A stretch of DNA of 64,000 bases from Acidobacteriota bacterium (GTDB lineage: Bacteria; Acidobacteriota; Blastocatellia; Pyrinomonadales; Pyrinomonadaceae): the NCBI GenBank assembly GCA_019639135.1, contig JAHBSL010000001.1, positions 351,200 through 415,199 of the forward strand, read 5' to 3'. The position numbers were made by a program, and so were the translations under genes. Positions 54,489-62,662 of this stretch are shown one piece after another; position 1 is the stretch's first letter, and each line of letters begins with the position of its first letter. The notes beneath the pieces are model-generated. The model saw only the letters and a list, made by a program, of their open reading frames with translations. It searched no databases and had not been told where the DNA came from.

Positions 54489-55112
54489 AAAAACTCCGCG
54501 AACGAGAATTATCGTCCTAAAGTTAGACGCAGGTTCAAACAAAATGGTCAGCCTTTTTTCCTCAGCATGGACGGTCGTCTGAATGGCAAGTCTCTGCCGC
54601 GTCGCCGCATTGCGACGTAAACCTACCTTTTGTTTCTTCGAGAGCTCGTGGAGTACGGTAGAACAAAATCGACGATTTTGGATATTCTGTATCGATTTGT
54701 TGCATTTTCCGTCTTTGACTTGGGCATTCGACTTTCGGTCTCCGCGAGCCTTCCGCATTGTCAGTTGGCAATTGGCCGATCGTATATTGGTTAAAGAAAA
54801 TGGATACCGGATTCTGACCACCTGCAAACGCAGACGCATCTAATCAACTGCCACGGCCTACTGGCAACTGATAGCCGGCAGCTGAAAGCTGTTTTGGTCA
54901 TATCTAACAACAGAGCATTAACGAAATGACGCAAGGGAGCAAAGACCGCAAAAGATCTCGGATCATAATATACGGATCTTCAAATTTCCATTCACTATTC
55001 ACTTTACCCTTACAGAATTCACTATTTTCCGCGATCCGCTGTCCAATTCCAGCATTCACTCTGTTTCATTCCAAGGGGGATCGCTTTCGGCCGTTTATGC
55101 TAAAATTTAGTT
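54489..55112. other. Intergenic region with simple-repeat traces
   Basis: About 620 bp without a convincing gene. It contains near-repeats such as TTCACTATTCACT (54991-55003), AACTGCCACGGCCTACTGGC-like text (54845-54870) and GGTTAAAGAAAATGGA (54789-54804), the last also present at 15495-15510 in the guaA mosaic. The ORFs here are compositionally odd. A promoter for the YggX-like gene should lie near 55080, but I cannot place it. Confidence 0.5.
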
Positions 55113-55406
55113 ATGGCTTTGTTTGGTGAAAAGTTCAAATGTGCCCGATGCGGGCAGAAGGGCGAGCCGCTCGGCTATGCGCCGATCCCGACCGAGCTCG
55201 GGCAAAAGATCGGTGCGGAGACCTGCGGCGATTGCTGGAAAGAGTGGCTTCAGAAGCAGAACCAGCTTATCAACCACTTCGGTATTGACGTCTCGAACCC
55301 CGATTCGCACGAGTTCCTCTTTGACCAGATGAAGATCTTCTTCTTCAATGAGGGCGTCGAGCTGGCTCAGATCGATACGTCAAAAGAAGGCAGCGTCAGT
55401 TGGTAG
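55113..55406 (+). CDS. YggX-like Fe(II)-trafficking protein
   Basis: A 97-residue protein resembling YggX, which protects Fe-S enzymes against oxidation. It carries CARCGQKGE with a Cys pair, GYAPIPTELGQKIGAETCGD and WKEWLQKQNQLINHFGIDV, the core of the family. The extra CxxC near the N-terminus suggests a metal site not typical of E. coli YggX. It overlaps the end of the DUF2256 gene by 11 bp, tail to tail. Confidence 0.78.
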   Translation: MALFGEKFKCARCGQKGEPLGYAPIPTELGQKIGAETCGDCWKEWLQKQNQLINHFGIDVSNPDSHEFLFDQMKIFFFNEGVELAQIDTSKEGSVSW

Positions 55407-55557
55407 CCCGGCGGCTCTCGCGGCGGCAGCGTTCGGAGCAATACTTGACCGCTTCCCAGTTGCGTTTCCAGCGTGCCCGCCAAGCCATCGGCCTTCCGCA
55501 TTGGCGGCACTGCTTCTCGGGCAGGTTCGATTTTTTGTAACGGACTTGAGTTCCCAT
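55396..55557 (-). CDS. DUF2256 zinc-finger-like small protein
   Basis: A 53-residue protein. Its core, NLPEKQCRQCGRPMAWRARW, followed by EAVKYCSERCRR, is the DUF2256 motif with CxxC and CxxxC metal-like pairs. DUF2256 genes are often found beside cryptochrome or photolyase genes, and a class II photolyase is 1.4 kb away, so a shared light-repair role is possible. The start codon CAT overlaps the ATG of the divergent gene at CATG (55555-55558). The C-terminus overlaps the YggX-like gene. Confidence 0.75.
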   Translation of the reverse strand: MGTQVRYKKSNLPEKQCRQCGRPMAWRARWKRNWEAVKYCSERCRRESRRATN

Positions 55558-56224
55558 GCTGCTTGACGAGACCGGCCTGATCAATGAACGCTTCCACTCC
55601 GAATTCGCCCCGGCGGAGGCAATGGATGCTCTTTGGGCCGCGGGCTGGCGGCACTTTGGGCAACACTTTTTCCGCTACAACTTCGGCATCCACGCCGGCC
55701 GGGTGATGCGTGTTCTCCCGCTTCGGATCGACCTCGCACGTTTCACATTCTCGAAAAGCCAGCGACGCAACCTGCGGCGGAACTCCGGACTCGAACTAAC
55801 GATCGGCCGGCTCGGAGCGACTGAGGAATCAAGGAGACTGTTCGAACGCCACCGGCTTCGCTTTGCCGAAGGCAAGCCCGAAAGGCTCGAAGATTTTGTC
55901 CCGGCGACCGCTTTGGCATCACCATGCGAAGCTTTTCAGCTCAGCGTTCGTGAAGGCGGCCGGCTCGTCGCCGAGAGCTACTTCGACCTCGGCAAGCGTT
56001 CTGCTTCGAGCGTCTTCGCGATGTTCGACCCTGCGATCACCGCCGCCGGCCTCGGGATCTTCACCTTGCTGAAAGAGATCGAGCACTCGCTCGATCTTGG
56101 CCTTGACCACTTTTATCTCGGCTATGCCTATGACGGGGAATCTTTCTACGACTACAAAAAGCGTTTTCGGGCGAGCGAGTATTTCGACTGGAAAGACAAT
56201 TGGCGGGAGTTTCGAAATGGATGA
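55556..56224 (+). CDS. Arginyl-tRNA--protein transferase-like (ATE/Bpt C-domain) protein
   Basis: A 222-residue protein. Residues about 135-222 match the C-terminal GNAT-like half of ATE1/Bpt transferases: ESYFDLGKRSASSVFAMFDP, LGIFTLLKEIEHSLDLGL, YLGYAYDGESFYDYKKRF. The N-terminal CGYC-type cysteine motif of ATE is absent; instead FGQHFFRYNFG stands there. It may transfer amino acids to N-termini, or be a related peptidyltransferase. Its start codon overlaps the DUF2256 start on the other strand, so the two share one control region. Confidence 0.65.
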   Translation: MLLDETGLINERFHSEFAPAEAMDALWAAGWRHFGQHFFRYNFGIHAGRVMRVLPLRIDLARFTFSKSQRRNLRRNSGLELTIGRLGATEESRRLFERHRLRFAEGKPERLEDFVPATALASPCEAFQLSVREGGRLVAESYFDLGKRSASSVFAMFDPAITAAGLGIFTLLKEIEHSLDLGLDHFYLGYAYDGESFYDYKKRFRASEYFDWKDNWREFRNG

Positions 56225-56309
56225 ACTGGAAGAGATCAACAAGTCGGCCGGGCTGATCAGCGAATCAGTATCTCGGCTTTCTTGTCGATCTCGCTCCGGT
56301 TCAATCCGC

Positions 56310-56873
56310 TTAACCGATAAGGCTCAACTCGCTTGGCAAAACCCGATTGGTCGCCGGATGATGCTGCTGAAGTGTGTCGGCGAAAGCGGCCTCCATGAAC
56401 TTAGGGTGGGTGATCTCGATGTATCGCTCGGTCTGCTCGGGCGTCATAACCTCAAGCATCAGCGTGTTCTCGACCCAAACCTCAACTAGCTGAAAAAGCC
56501 CGCCGCCGCGGTTGCAGACGAGCACCCGCCAGCCCTCGCGTTTGGCCAGCTCGCGGATCTCCTCGATGCTCTTTTGGGTATTGATGTTGATGTGCGTGGC
56601 CACATATCTGGGCACGAATTCGCTGCGGACGAACTGAGCTTCGTGCTCTTCGGTGACGGCGTTCAGATCGTTTTCGTCCGGCAGTCCTTCTCCGGGGACG
56701 AGCACGGTCCCGGCCGGAGTTATCTCAATGGCGGAGCCTTTGCCGTCATTGGCAAGGACGAAAAAGGAATTCGGGGCCGGCGGGAAAGGATAGACATAGC
56801 CATCCCAAAGCTCAGCGATGAAATTAGCGACCCGCCCGGGTTCATTTACTGCGATAGAAATATGATTGATCAT
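56310..56873 (-). CDS. VOC-family (glyoxalase/bleomycin-resistance-like) protein
   Basis: A 187-residue protein. Start 56873 follows AGGAGG by 9 bases, which decides it over 56924. The beginning MINHISIAVNEPGRVANFI is typical of the vicinal-oxygen-chelate fold, with the first metal histidine at position 4. Histidine and glutamate positions in the second half (YVATHININT, VEVWVENTLMLEVM) support a metal site. The family includes glyoxalase I, dioxygenases and fosfomycin resistance proteins; the role here is unknown. It is the gene after the photolyase. Confidence 0.75.
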   Translation of the reverse strand: MINHISIAVNEPGRVANFIAELWDGYVYPFPPAPNSFFVLANDGKGSAIEITPAGTVLVPGEGLPDENDLNAVTEEHEAQFVRSEFVPRYVATHININTQKSIEEIRELAKREGWRVLVCNRGGGLFQLVEVWVENTLMLEVMTPEQTERYIEITHPKFMEAAFADTLQQHHPATNRVLPSELSLIG

Positions 56874-56958
56874 TGCGACAAACCTCCTGCGTTTAAGGAT
56901 GGAGAAATTTACTTGCTCCACCATTCAAACGCGAAGGTCGGCTGCAATGTGTATCAGG

Positions 56959-58341
56959 CTAACCGAGCATCTTTGTCCACTGAATGTACTTCTTTGAATC
57001 GAATTTCCGTCCTGTGCTTCCGCTCGTCATATATCGGATCTGGCCGAAAACAGGCCGCTCCATCCACGGGCGATCGTGTTTACCAAAGCACCACAGGATA
57101 CCCGCGTAGGAATTCGGATTGCGGCCGTCGAGACAATATTTGTTGTTCAGGTGGACGAGCGTTTCGAACGCTTCTTCGTAGCTCCGCGACCACGCGATCA
57201 CGTTCTTGCCCCAGAGCATCCGGACGTAGTTATGCATCTCACCGGTCAATACCATCTCACGCTGGCAGGCATTCCAAAGCTCGTCGTGAGTTTGGCTGGC
57301 TTCGAGTTCTTCCAAAGTGTAGGTCACTTCACGTTCGTCATCGGCATGAGCACGCATGGTCTTATGAACCCAATCAGGCAGGGCCGCGAGCGATTCGTAC
57401 TTCGGATTGTGCCGCGTCATGTTATAGGAGAGTTCGCGGCGAACGATCAATTCCTCAAGGTACGCGTCCTTCGACTCCTGCGGAGCGTCCGCGTCTTGGA
57501 CTGCCAAGGCAATCTCCAGCGGCGAGAGGAACCCGAAATGCAGATATGCCGAAAGCCGCGAGGAACCGTCGCGGTCAGGTTTGTTTCGGGCGTTATCGTA
57601 ATCCGGAAGGATCTCTTCGACAAATTTCATAAGTCGCTCTCGGCCGTTCGCCGTTCCGCCGTGATAGACAGGCGACGGCTTGACGGAATGATCGATGTCA
57701 CTCTGGGAGACGAGTTCGGCGATACCATCCGCGGTCACGACCGTCTCAAAGCTTGCATCGATATCTATGTTCGTACTGTCTTTTTCTACCGTCTCCTCGG
57801 CGAACGGTTTGAGATAACTCGGGAGCAGCTTTTTGATCTTTGGACGGATGGTGTATGCCGCGTACTCTTCCTTCTCGAACTTAGACATCGGAATAATGCC
57901 GTTCGAGTCAACCGCATGAACGGCGATCTCGGCACGCTTCGCAATGCGGCGATTGTGGCCGGGAATGATGAAGCACGGAAAGTCGTCTGTTACGATCAGG
58001 GCGGCATCTCTTGCAAGCTTTGCAACCGTGTTCTTGGGAGAGCTTTCGTCCTTTTGCAGATAGAAGATGTATCTGATGCCGAGTCGTTCAAACTCTCTCC
58101 TTTTCTCTTCGACTCCCTCAAGAATGAACGTATGCAGACGGTCGCTCGCCCACGGATAGTAGTATTTCAGCCCCTCGTATACGACCAGTGGCAGCTTCAG
58201 CTCATTCGCCTTTCGGATCGCCCAGATCAAGGCGTGGTTGTGCGACGTTCGCTTGAACATCTGCATCCAATAAAGAACGTAACGCCCATTCCGGTTCGTT
58301 TCTTTCTCGTTCAATTGGACTACTCTTTCGTTGATGAGCAT
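56959..58341 (-). CDS. phr: Class II CPD photolyase
   Basis: A 460-residue DNA photolyase of class II, which repairs cyclobutane pyrimidine dimers with light and FAD. The N-terminal photolyase domain has RYVLYWMQMFKRTSHNHAL. The FAD-binding part has LSAYLHFGFLSPLEIAL, MLWGKNVIAWS, PNSYAGILWCFGKHDRPW and RPVFGQIRYMTSGS. Class II enzymes are common in eukaryotes and methanogens and patchy in bacteria. The nearby DUF2256 gene fits a light-repair neighbourhood. A gene close upstream is not in the same operon. Confidence 0.9.
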   Translation of the reverse strand: MLINERVVQLNEKETNRNGRYVLYWMQMFKRTSHNHALIWAIRKANELKLPLVVYEGLKYYYPWASDRLHTFILEGVEEKRREFERLGIRYIFYLQKDESSPKNTVAKLARDAALIVTDDFPCFIIPGHNRRIAKRAEIAVHAVDSNGIIPMSKFEKEEYAAYTIRPKIKKLLPSYLKPFAEETVEKDSTNIDIDASFETVVTADGIAELVSQSDIDHSVKPSPVYHGGTANGRERLMKFVEEILPDYDNARNKPDRDGSSRLSAYLHFGFLSPLEIALAVQDADAPQESKDAYLEELIVRRELSYNMTRHNPKYESLAALPDWVHKTMRAHADDEREVTYTLEELEASQTHDELWNACQREMVLTGEMHNYVRMLWGKNVIAWSRSYEEAFETLVHLNNKYCLDGRNPNSYAGILWCFGKHDRPWMERPVFGQIRYMTSGSTGRKFDSKKYIQWTKMLG

Positions 58342-58362
58342 TGAACAGTATTATAAAGATGG

Positions 58363-58490
58363 TTCACCACCGAAACACAGAGGCCGCGAAATTTTATGAG
58401 GTCAGCATCTAAACTTAAGGAAGCTATCATTTTCGTTCATCCTTTGATCTTGGTTTCCGTCTTCTGCGTTCTCTGTGCCTCTGTGGTGAA
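58363..58490. repeat. Inverted-repeat element overlapping the start of a coding region
   Basis: TTCACCAC and CACAGAGGC (58363-58384) pair with GCCTCTGTGGTGAA (58477-58490), with a 4-5 base insertion on the left. The ends resemble the 9030-9146 element (CCACAGAG). The right arm lies inside the first codons of the phosphodiester glycosidase gene, so part of the signal peptide is encoded by the repeat. Confidence 0.55.
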
Positions 58491-59658
58491 ACTTGCCGCA
58501 CAGGATTGGAAAGCAGTCCACGATGGCGTCGAGTATGCCCAGGTCGAGCACAAGATCGGTAAAGACCCTGTGAAGATCAATCTTCTGCGGCTAGATCTGA
58601 CTAAGGTCCGGCTTGATGTCCATAAGGCTTTAGACAAAGCGATCGGCCTCGAAACAACTTCTTCCATCGCCAACCGCAAAGGCGCGGTTGCCGCGATCAA
58701 CGCCGGATTCTTTCGGTTGGACAAGAGTGAGTTTGCTGGCGACTCGGCTGGCGTATTGATGATCGATGGCAAATTGTTGAGCGAGAGCACAGATAATCGA
58801 GTCGGAGCAATCATTGGTACATTCAGGAAGTCAGGATTTGTCTTTTTCGGCCATCTAAATGCATATACCCAACTATATTTTGGTGAGCGTTCAGTTACTC
58901 ATTCATTTCAGCTTTCAGGTACCAACCGCCAATTAAATAAGGATGAGGCTGTCGTTTACGACTCGTTCTTCGGACCGTTTACTCCGCCAAATAAGGATGG
59001 CGTCAATATTTCTCTTGGGCGTTGCAAACGCGGAAAACGTGTAAATACATTCTCGACGTTCACGTGCAGCCGTTACTCAATCGTCACGAAATCTTCGGGA
59101 ACTTCAATTCCACGCGGCGGATTTGTTTTATCGGTAGGCCCGGACTTTTTCAATCAAGTAGATCCTTCGATCACCAAGTTACACAAAGTTCTGGTGTCAG
59201 GGCGGAATTTGGCATTTCAAATCAAAGAAACTATAGACAGTCGGGGTAGCTATAATATCGACAAGAACTTTGACGTAGTTAATGGAGTTCCGCAGCTTAT
59301 CAAGGACGGCAAGATAGATATCACTTGGGAAGAAGAAAAAGCGTCGCGGGCGTTTGTTTTCAATCGGCATCCCCGGACGGCAGTCGCAAAGCTAAAGGAC
59401 GGCAAGTTTTTGATGGTTACGGTTGATGGACGTCAGCCGGGCGTGAGCGTTGGGATGACGCTACAGGAGCTTGCCGAGTATCTGTTGAGCCTCGGTGCGG
59501 TTGATGCAATGAACCTTGACGGCGGCGGTTCGACCACGATGGTGCTTGACGGCAAGGTAGTCAACAAACCGTCCGACCCGACCGGCGAACGAAAGATCGG
59601 CGATGCCATCGTTGTTACCCTACGGAAACCCGCCCGGCAGGCGAGTCGCAAAAACTAA
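58396..59658 (+). CDS. Exported phosphodiester glycosidase (NAGPA-like)
   Basis: A 420-residue protein with a hydrophobic N-terminus (LILVSVFCVLCASVVKLAAQ) acting as signal peptide. Residues about 95-415 form a NAGPA domain: GAVAAINAGFFRLDKSEF, LMIDGKLLSES, VTVDGRQPGVSVGMTLQEL, MNLDGGGSTTMVLDGKVV and KIGDAIVV. In animals the domain uncovers mannose 6-phosphate; in bacteria it is linked to cell-wall phosphodiesters and cell-surface polymer turnover. The start falls inside the inverted repeat at 58363-58490. A shorter start cannot be excluded. Confidence 0.8.
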   Translation: MRSASKLKEAIIFVHPLILVSVFCVLCASVVKLAAQDWKAVHDGVEYAQVEHKIGKDPVKINLLRLDLTKVRLDVHKALDKAIGLETTSSIANRKGAVAAINAGFFRLDKSEFAGDSAGVLMIDGKLLSESTDNRVGAIIGTFRKSGFVFFGHLNAYTQLYFGERSVTHSFQLSGTNRQLNKDEAVVYDSFFGPFTPPNKDGVNISLGRCKRGKRVNTFSTFTCSRYSIVTKSSGTSIPRGGFVLSVGPDFFNQVDPSITKLHKVLVSGRNLAFQIKETIDSRGSYNIDKNFDVVNGVPQLIKDGKIDITWEEEKASRAFVFNRHPRTAVAKLKDGKFLMVTVDGRQPGVSVGMTLQELAEYLLSLGAVDAMNLDGGGSTTMVLDGKVVNKPSDPTGERKIGDAIVVTLRKPARQASRKN

Positions 59659-59686
59659 CCGGCCAGGCAATAAAGATCTTTGAAGA

Positions 59687-60598
59687 TCAGCTTTTTTTGG
59701 AATAGTTGCGATAGATCGTCTCGATCCACGCGTTCGTGTTGATGAAGCCAGAGCCCGCTTCTTTATATTTTTCCGGAAGACCGGAGGCCTTCAGTTCGTC
59801 GAGAGTTTTCCCGGCTGCCATCCCCTGGCGGATGATCAGCGAGGTATCGATTATCATCTGGTGATAATCGCGAAGATCGTACAGCGTCGCCAGCGGCCCG
59901 TGGCCCGGAATTATCTTCGCATCGGCCGGGATCATTTGGATCATATCGCCGATATTCCGGATAAGCCCATCGACCGTTCCGCCGCTTTCAAGATCTACGA
60001 ATGGAAACCGTCCGACAAAGAAATCATCGCCAAGGTGAACTACGTTCGACATCTCGAAGAACAGCACCGTATCGCCGTCCGTATGTCCTTTCGGGAAGTG
60101 GATCGCCTTGACCTTTTCACCGTTGAAGTGGACGTTAATGCCCGCGCCGTAGGTGAAGATCGGGAGAGCGATCTTCGGCGAGGGCGTCCGTGCCTGTCCG
60201 CGGAACATCGTCACTTCCTCCATCCGCTTTCGGACATTCTCGTGTGCAATGATCATCGAATCGGAGCCGAATATCTCATTTCCGCCGGTGTGGTCGCCGT
60301 GCCAGTGGGTATTGAAAATGAACCGCGGCTTGTCCGAGCCAAGTTTCGCGAGCTCAGCCTTAATGCGGTCTGCCACGTTCGCAAATTGCGTATCGATCAT
60401 CAATATGCCGTCCGGCCCGACCGAAAGGCCGATGTTGCCGCCCTGGCCAAAAAGCACGTAAACATTACCGGCGACCTTTTCGGTCCGGAAGTTCGCCTGT
60501 TCTACGATCTTCGCATGACCATCGATCAGGCTGGCGTGGCCAAATGCAGGGCCGCTGCACAAGAATACTGCAATAGCTAACGTCAAAAGCTGTTTCAT
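59687..60598 (-). CDS. Exported MBL-fold metallo-hydrolase
   Basis: A 303-residue protein with a signal peptide (FLCSGPAFGHA). The metallo-beta-lactamase fold shows NTHWHGDHTGGNEIFG, i.e. HxHxDH, plus later ligands in GHTDGDTVLFF and PGHGPLATL. It resembles SoxH/quinoprotein-relay-like hydrolases rather than beta-lactamases. Substrate unknown, location periplasm. It faces the phosphodiester glycosidase gene. Confidence 0.85.
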   Translation of the reverse strand: MKQLLTLAIAVFLCSGPAFGHASLIDGHAKIVEQANFRTEKVAGNVYVLFGQGGNIGLSVGPDGILMIDTQFANVADRIKAELAKLGSDKPRFIFNTHWHGDHTGGNEIFGSDSMIIAHENVRKRMEEVTMFRGQARTPSPKIALPIFTYGAGINVHFNGEKVKAIHFPKGHTDGDTVLFFEMSNVVHLGDDFFVGRFPFVDLESGGTVDGLIRNIGDMIQMIPADAKIIPGHGPLATLYDLRDYHQMIIDTSLIIRQGMAAGKTLDELKASGLPEKYKEAGSGFINTNAWIETIYRNYSKKS

Positions 60599-60675
60599 AA
60601 ATTTCCTCCGGGTGGAATTTGGATACAGTCTATCATTCGTCTCTCGCTTTAATACGGATTATCTAACTTGCAGCA

Positions 60676-61368
60676 TCATATGTATCTTCCGCTGCCGAGC
60701 GAGTATGTCCCGTTAAGGAAAGGGTTGGAACGCCGCTCATCACCGATGGTGGTCTCTGGGCCGTGGCCTGAATAAACCACAAATTCGTCACCGAGCGACA
60801 TGATGTTTTCGTTGATCGAGTCCATTAGTTGATCGTAGTCGCCGCCGGGCAGGTCGGTACGCCCGATGGATCCGGCAAAAAGGCAATCGCCGACGAAGAC
60901 CTTTTTCTCACTTTGTTCGGCGAGTACGACATGGCCGCGGGTATGTCCCGGACAGTGGAGAACGTCAAAAACCAACTCGCCGAGCTCATACCGCTCGCCG
61001 TGTTCCCAGTTTCGGGTGAGCCTTGGCGGTTCTGCGTAGTCGAGCCCGAGCGCGGAAAGTTGCATCTGGGGAAGCCCCATCATAAGCGGTTGCTGCGGCA
61101 ACCCGTAGTAAAGATCCTCATCATCCTTGTGGAGAATGACCTCGGCTTCGGGAAAAGCGTTCTTCAGGAATGTGGTTCCTCCGACGTGGTCCAGATGGCC
61201 ATGTGTCAGTGTGACGGCCTGTAGGTGCCAGCCCTTATCCTTTATGAGGCCAACCATTTCTGATGAATCTGCTCCCGGGTCGATCGCCATAGCGCGGCCG
61301 GTCCGCTCACATGCGACCACCCGTGAATTTTGTTGAAAAATTGATAGAACAAACTTGGCAATGATCAT
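60676..61368 (-). CDS. YcbL-type MBL-fold hydrolase (glyoxalase II-like)
   Basis: A 230-residue cytosolic MBL hydrolase. The zinc ligands are LTHGHLDHVGG, HCPGHTRGHV and a GDCLFAGSIGRTDLPGGDY segment, which is typical of the type II glyoxalase YcbL group; the last histidine is in YSGHGPETT. Such enzymes hydrolyse S-lactoylglutathione or similar thioesters. The ATG directly follows the stop of the upstream 94-residue gene (TAA-ATG), so they are co-translated. Confidence 0.88.
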   Translation of the reverse strand: MIIAKFVLSIFQQNSRVVACERTGRAMAIDPGADSSEMVGLIKDKGWHLQAVTLTHGHLDHVGGTTFLKNAFPEAEVILHKDDEDLYYGLPQQPLMMGLPQMQLSALGLDYAEPPRLTRNWEHGERYELGELVFDVLHCPGHTRGHVVLAEQSEKKVFVGDCLFAGSIGRTDLPGGDYDQLMDSINENIMSLGDEFVVYSGHGPETTIGDERRSNPFLNGTYSLGSGRYI

Positions 61369-61653
61369 TTACTTTAAAAGCGAGTCGATAAGCTCGGCCG
61401 GATCGGCTTCTCCCTCATAACGGCCGCGGAGCACGAATAGCATTGCCTCGCGATAGGCATTTGCATCCGGCCGGCCGGGAAAACACGGAGTTTCACTCTC
61501 CGAAACACTTAAATACGACAAAAGGCACCCGAACAGCATCCACAAAAGCGTCTCGTCTTCGGACCCGATCGGATTATGCTTGATGATCGTATCGCGATCT
61601 TCGCGGATACCTTCGATGATCCGTCTAAGCTCGGCTTCGCTGATATTTGACAT
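61369..61653 (-). CDS. Small hypothetical protein upstream of the YcbL-like gene
   Basis: A 94-residue helical, acidic protein (MSNISEAELRRIIEGIREDR; later LLWMLFGCLLSYLSVSE and NAYREAMLFVLRGRYEG). No family is recognised. The same frame is open up to 62235, but that upstream part runs through inverted repeats and has no natural look, so start 61653 is chosen. Immediate junction with the hydrolase suggests a partner role. Confidence 0.6.
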   Translation of the reverse strand: MSNISEAELRRIIEGIREDRDTIIKHNPIGSEDETLLWMLFGCLLSYLSVSESETPCFPGRPDANAYREAMLFVLRGRYEGEADPAELIDSLLK

Positions 61654-62128
61654 AAGTTCTTTTTTTACAGCGTAACGAACCGCTACAAACGAATCAAAAC
61701 CGAACGCTTTTTCTGGCCCGCTTTCGATCTTTGTACGGTTAGGATACATCCGCCGGATGCTACGCTCGCTCGCCGCTTCCGCAAACCCCGCAAAATCGGG
61801 CCTTTCGCCCGGAGCGATTGTTTGGCACGGTCGTTGCTCTAACGTAGAGTGCATCGGAAGGAAAAAATATCTCCGGAAGGACAACTGAAGGCCGGGAGGC
61901 GACATAGAGTTTAAGTTTGGGGAGTGCCAAATTGCTTGGGGGAAATCTTCGAGTGTGGGCACGAAGACTAGCAGGCACTCCCCATTTTTATTTCGCGGTA
62001 TTTGGCATCCATTGTTCAGAGGCCTCCTTCTCTGTTCGTAAAGGGTGAACGTTACTTGAATTCTCAATTCATATCCAACCATCGGGTCTCCGATCAGTGG
62101 ATGCCAAATCAGGGCCAGAGGCGTTTTA
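61654..62128. other. Intergenic region with nested inverted repeats
   Basis: 475 bp without a gene. GGGGAGTGCC (61919-61928) pairs with GGCACTCCCC (61974-61983) and is followed by ATTTTTATTT. ATTTGGCATCCA (62000-62011) pairs with TGGATGCCAAAT (62098-62109). The first structure could end a plus-strand transcript, but no coding gene feeds it; it may be a small RNA or a mobile-element remnant. Confidence 0.5.
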
Positions 62129-62590
62129 CTACGCTTCTGGCCTTTTAACTTCTTCTTCATACATAAGATAGTGCGACTCCGCCATGCCGAGTTTTTCATA
62201 AACCCGGCGAGCATGTTCGTTTTCACGTTCGACATAGAGTCGAAATCCGCAGACGTTGCCAGCCTCGGCTGCCTTTTCTTTTACATATGAGTACAGATCC
62301 GAGTAGAGCCGGCGTCCGCGATACTCCGGCCGGATGTAAACGCTCTGTATCCACCAGAACCAGCCGTTTCGCCAATCGCTCCATTCATACGTGACCATCA
62401 GCCCACCGGCGACCTCGCCGTTCTCTTCGGCGACGACATAAAAACCCTTCGCCGGATCGCCAAAGACAGCCGCGACTCCGGCTGAGATCACCTCGGGCTC
62501 GAGCCTCTTGCCCTCGGTCTCCATCGCCATTAGCTGGTTAAACTCGGTCATCGCCGCTGCGTCCGCGGCCGCTGCAAGCCTTATCTTCAT
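62129..62590 (-). CDS. GNAT-family N-acetyltransferase
   Basis: A 153-residue acetyltransferase. Start 62590 follows GGGAG by a short gap; the frame is open up to 63712 only because it runs antisense to the DHH gene and into a repeat. The acetyl-CoA region is WWIQSVYIRPEYRGRRLYSDL, and GFRLYVERENEHARRVYEKLGM is the C-terminal motif. The substrate is not known. It is divergent from the DHH phosphoesterase, 72 bp apart. Confidence 0.85.
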   Translation of the reverse strand: MKIRLAAAADAAAMTEFNQLMAMETEGKRLEPEVISAGVAAVFGDPAKGFYVVAEENGEVAGGLMVTYEWSDWRNGWFWWIQSVYIRPEYRGRRLYSDLYSYVKEKAAEAGNVCGFRLYVERENEHARRVYEKLGMAESHYLMYEEEVKRPEA

Positions 62591-62662
62591 ATCTCCCGCC
62601 TTGACGAAGCTACCCTCGCCCTCTAACCTGAAATGTTTTGCTTTGCGCTCGGCGCATTTCCT

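Noticed and set aside
54489..54839. Upstream extension of the DUF1501 gene
   Set aside because: The Tat signal with a GGAG site at 54488 is the natural start; the upstream part is low-quality intergenic text.
61654..62235. Minus-strand extension of the 94-residue hypothetical gene
   Set aside because: It runs through inverted repeats and partly over the GNAT gene; composition is not protein-like.
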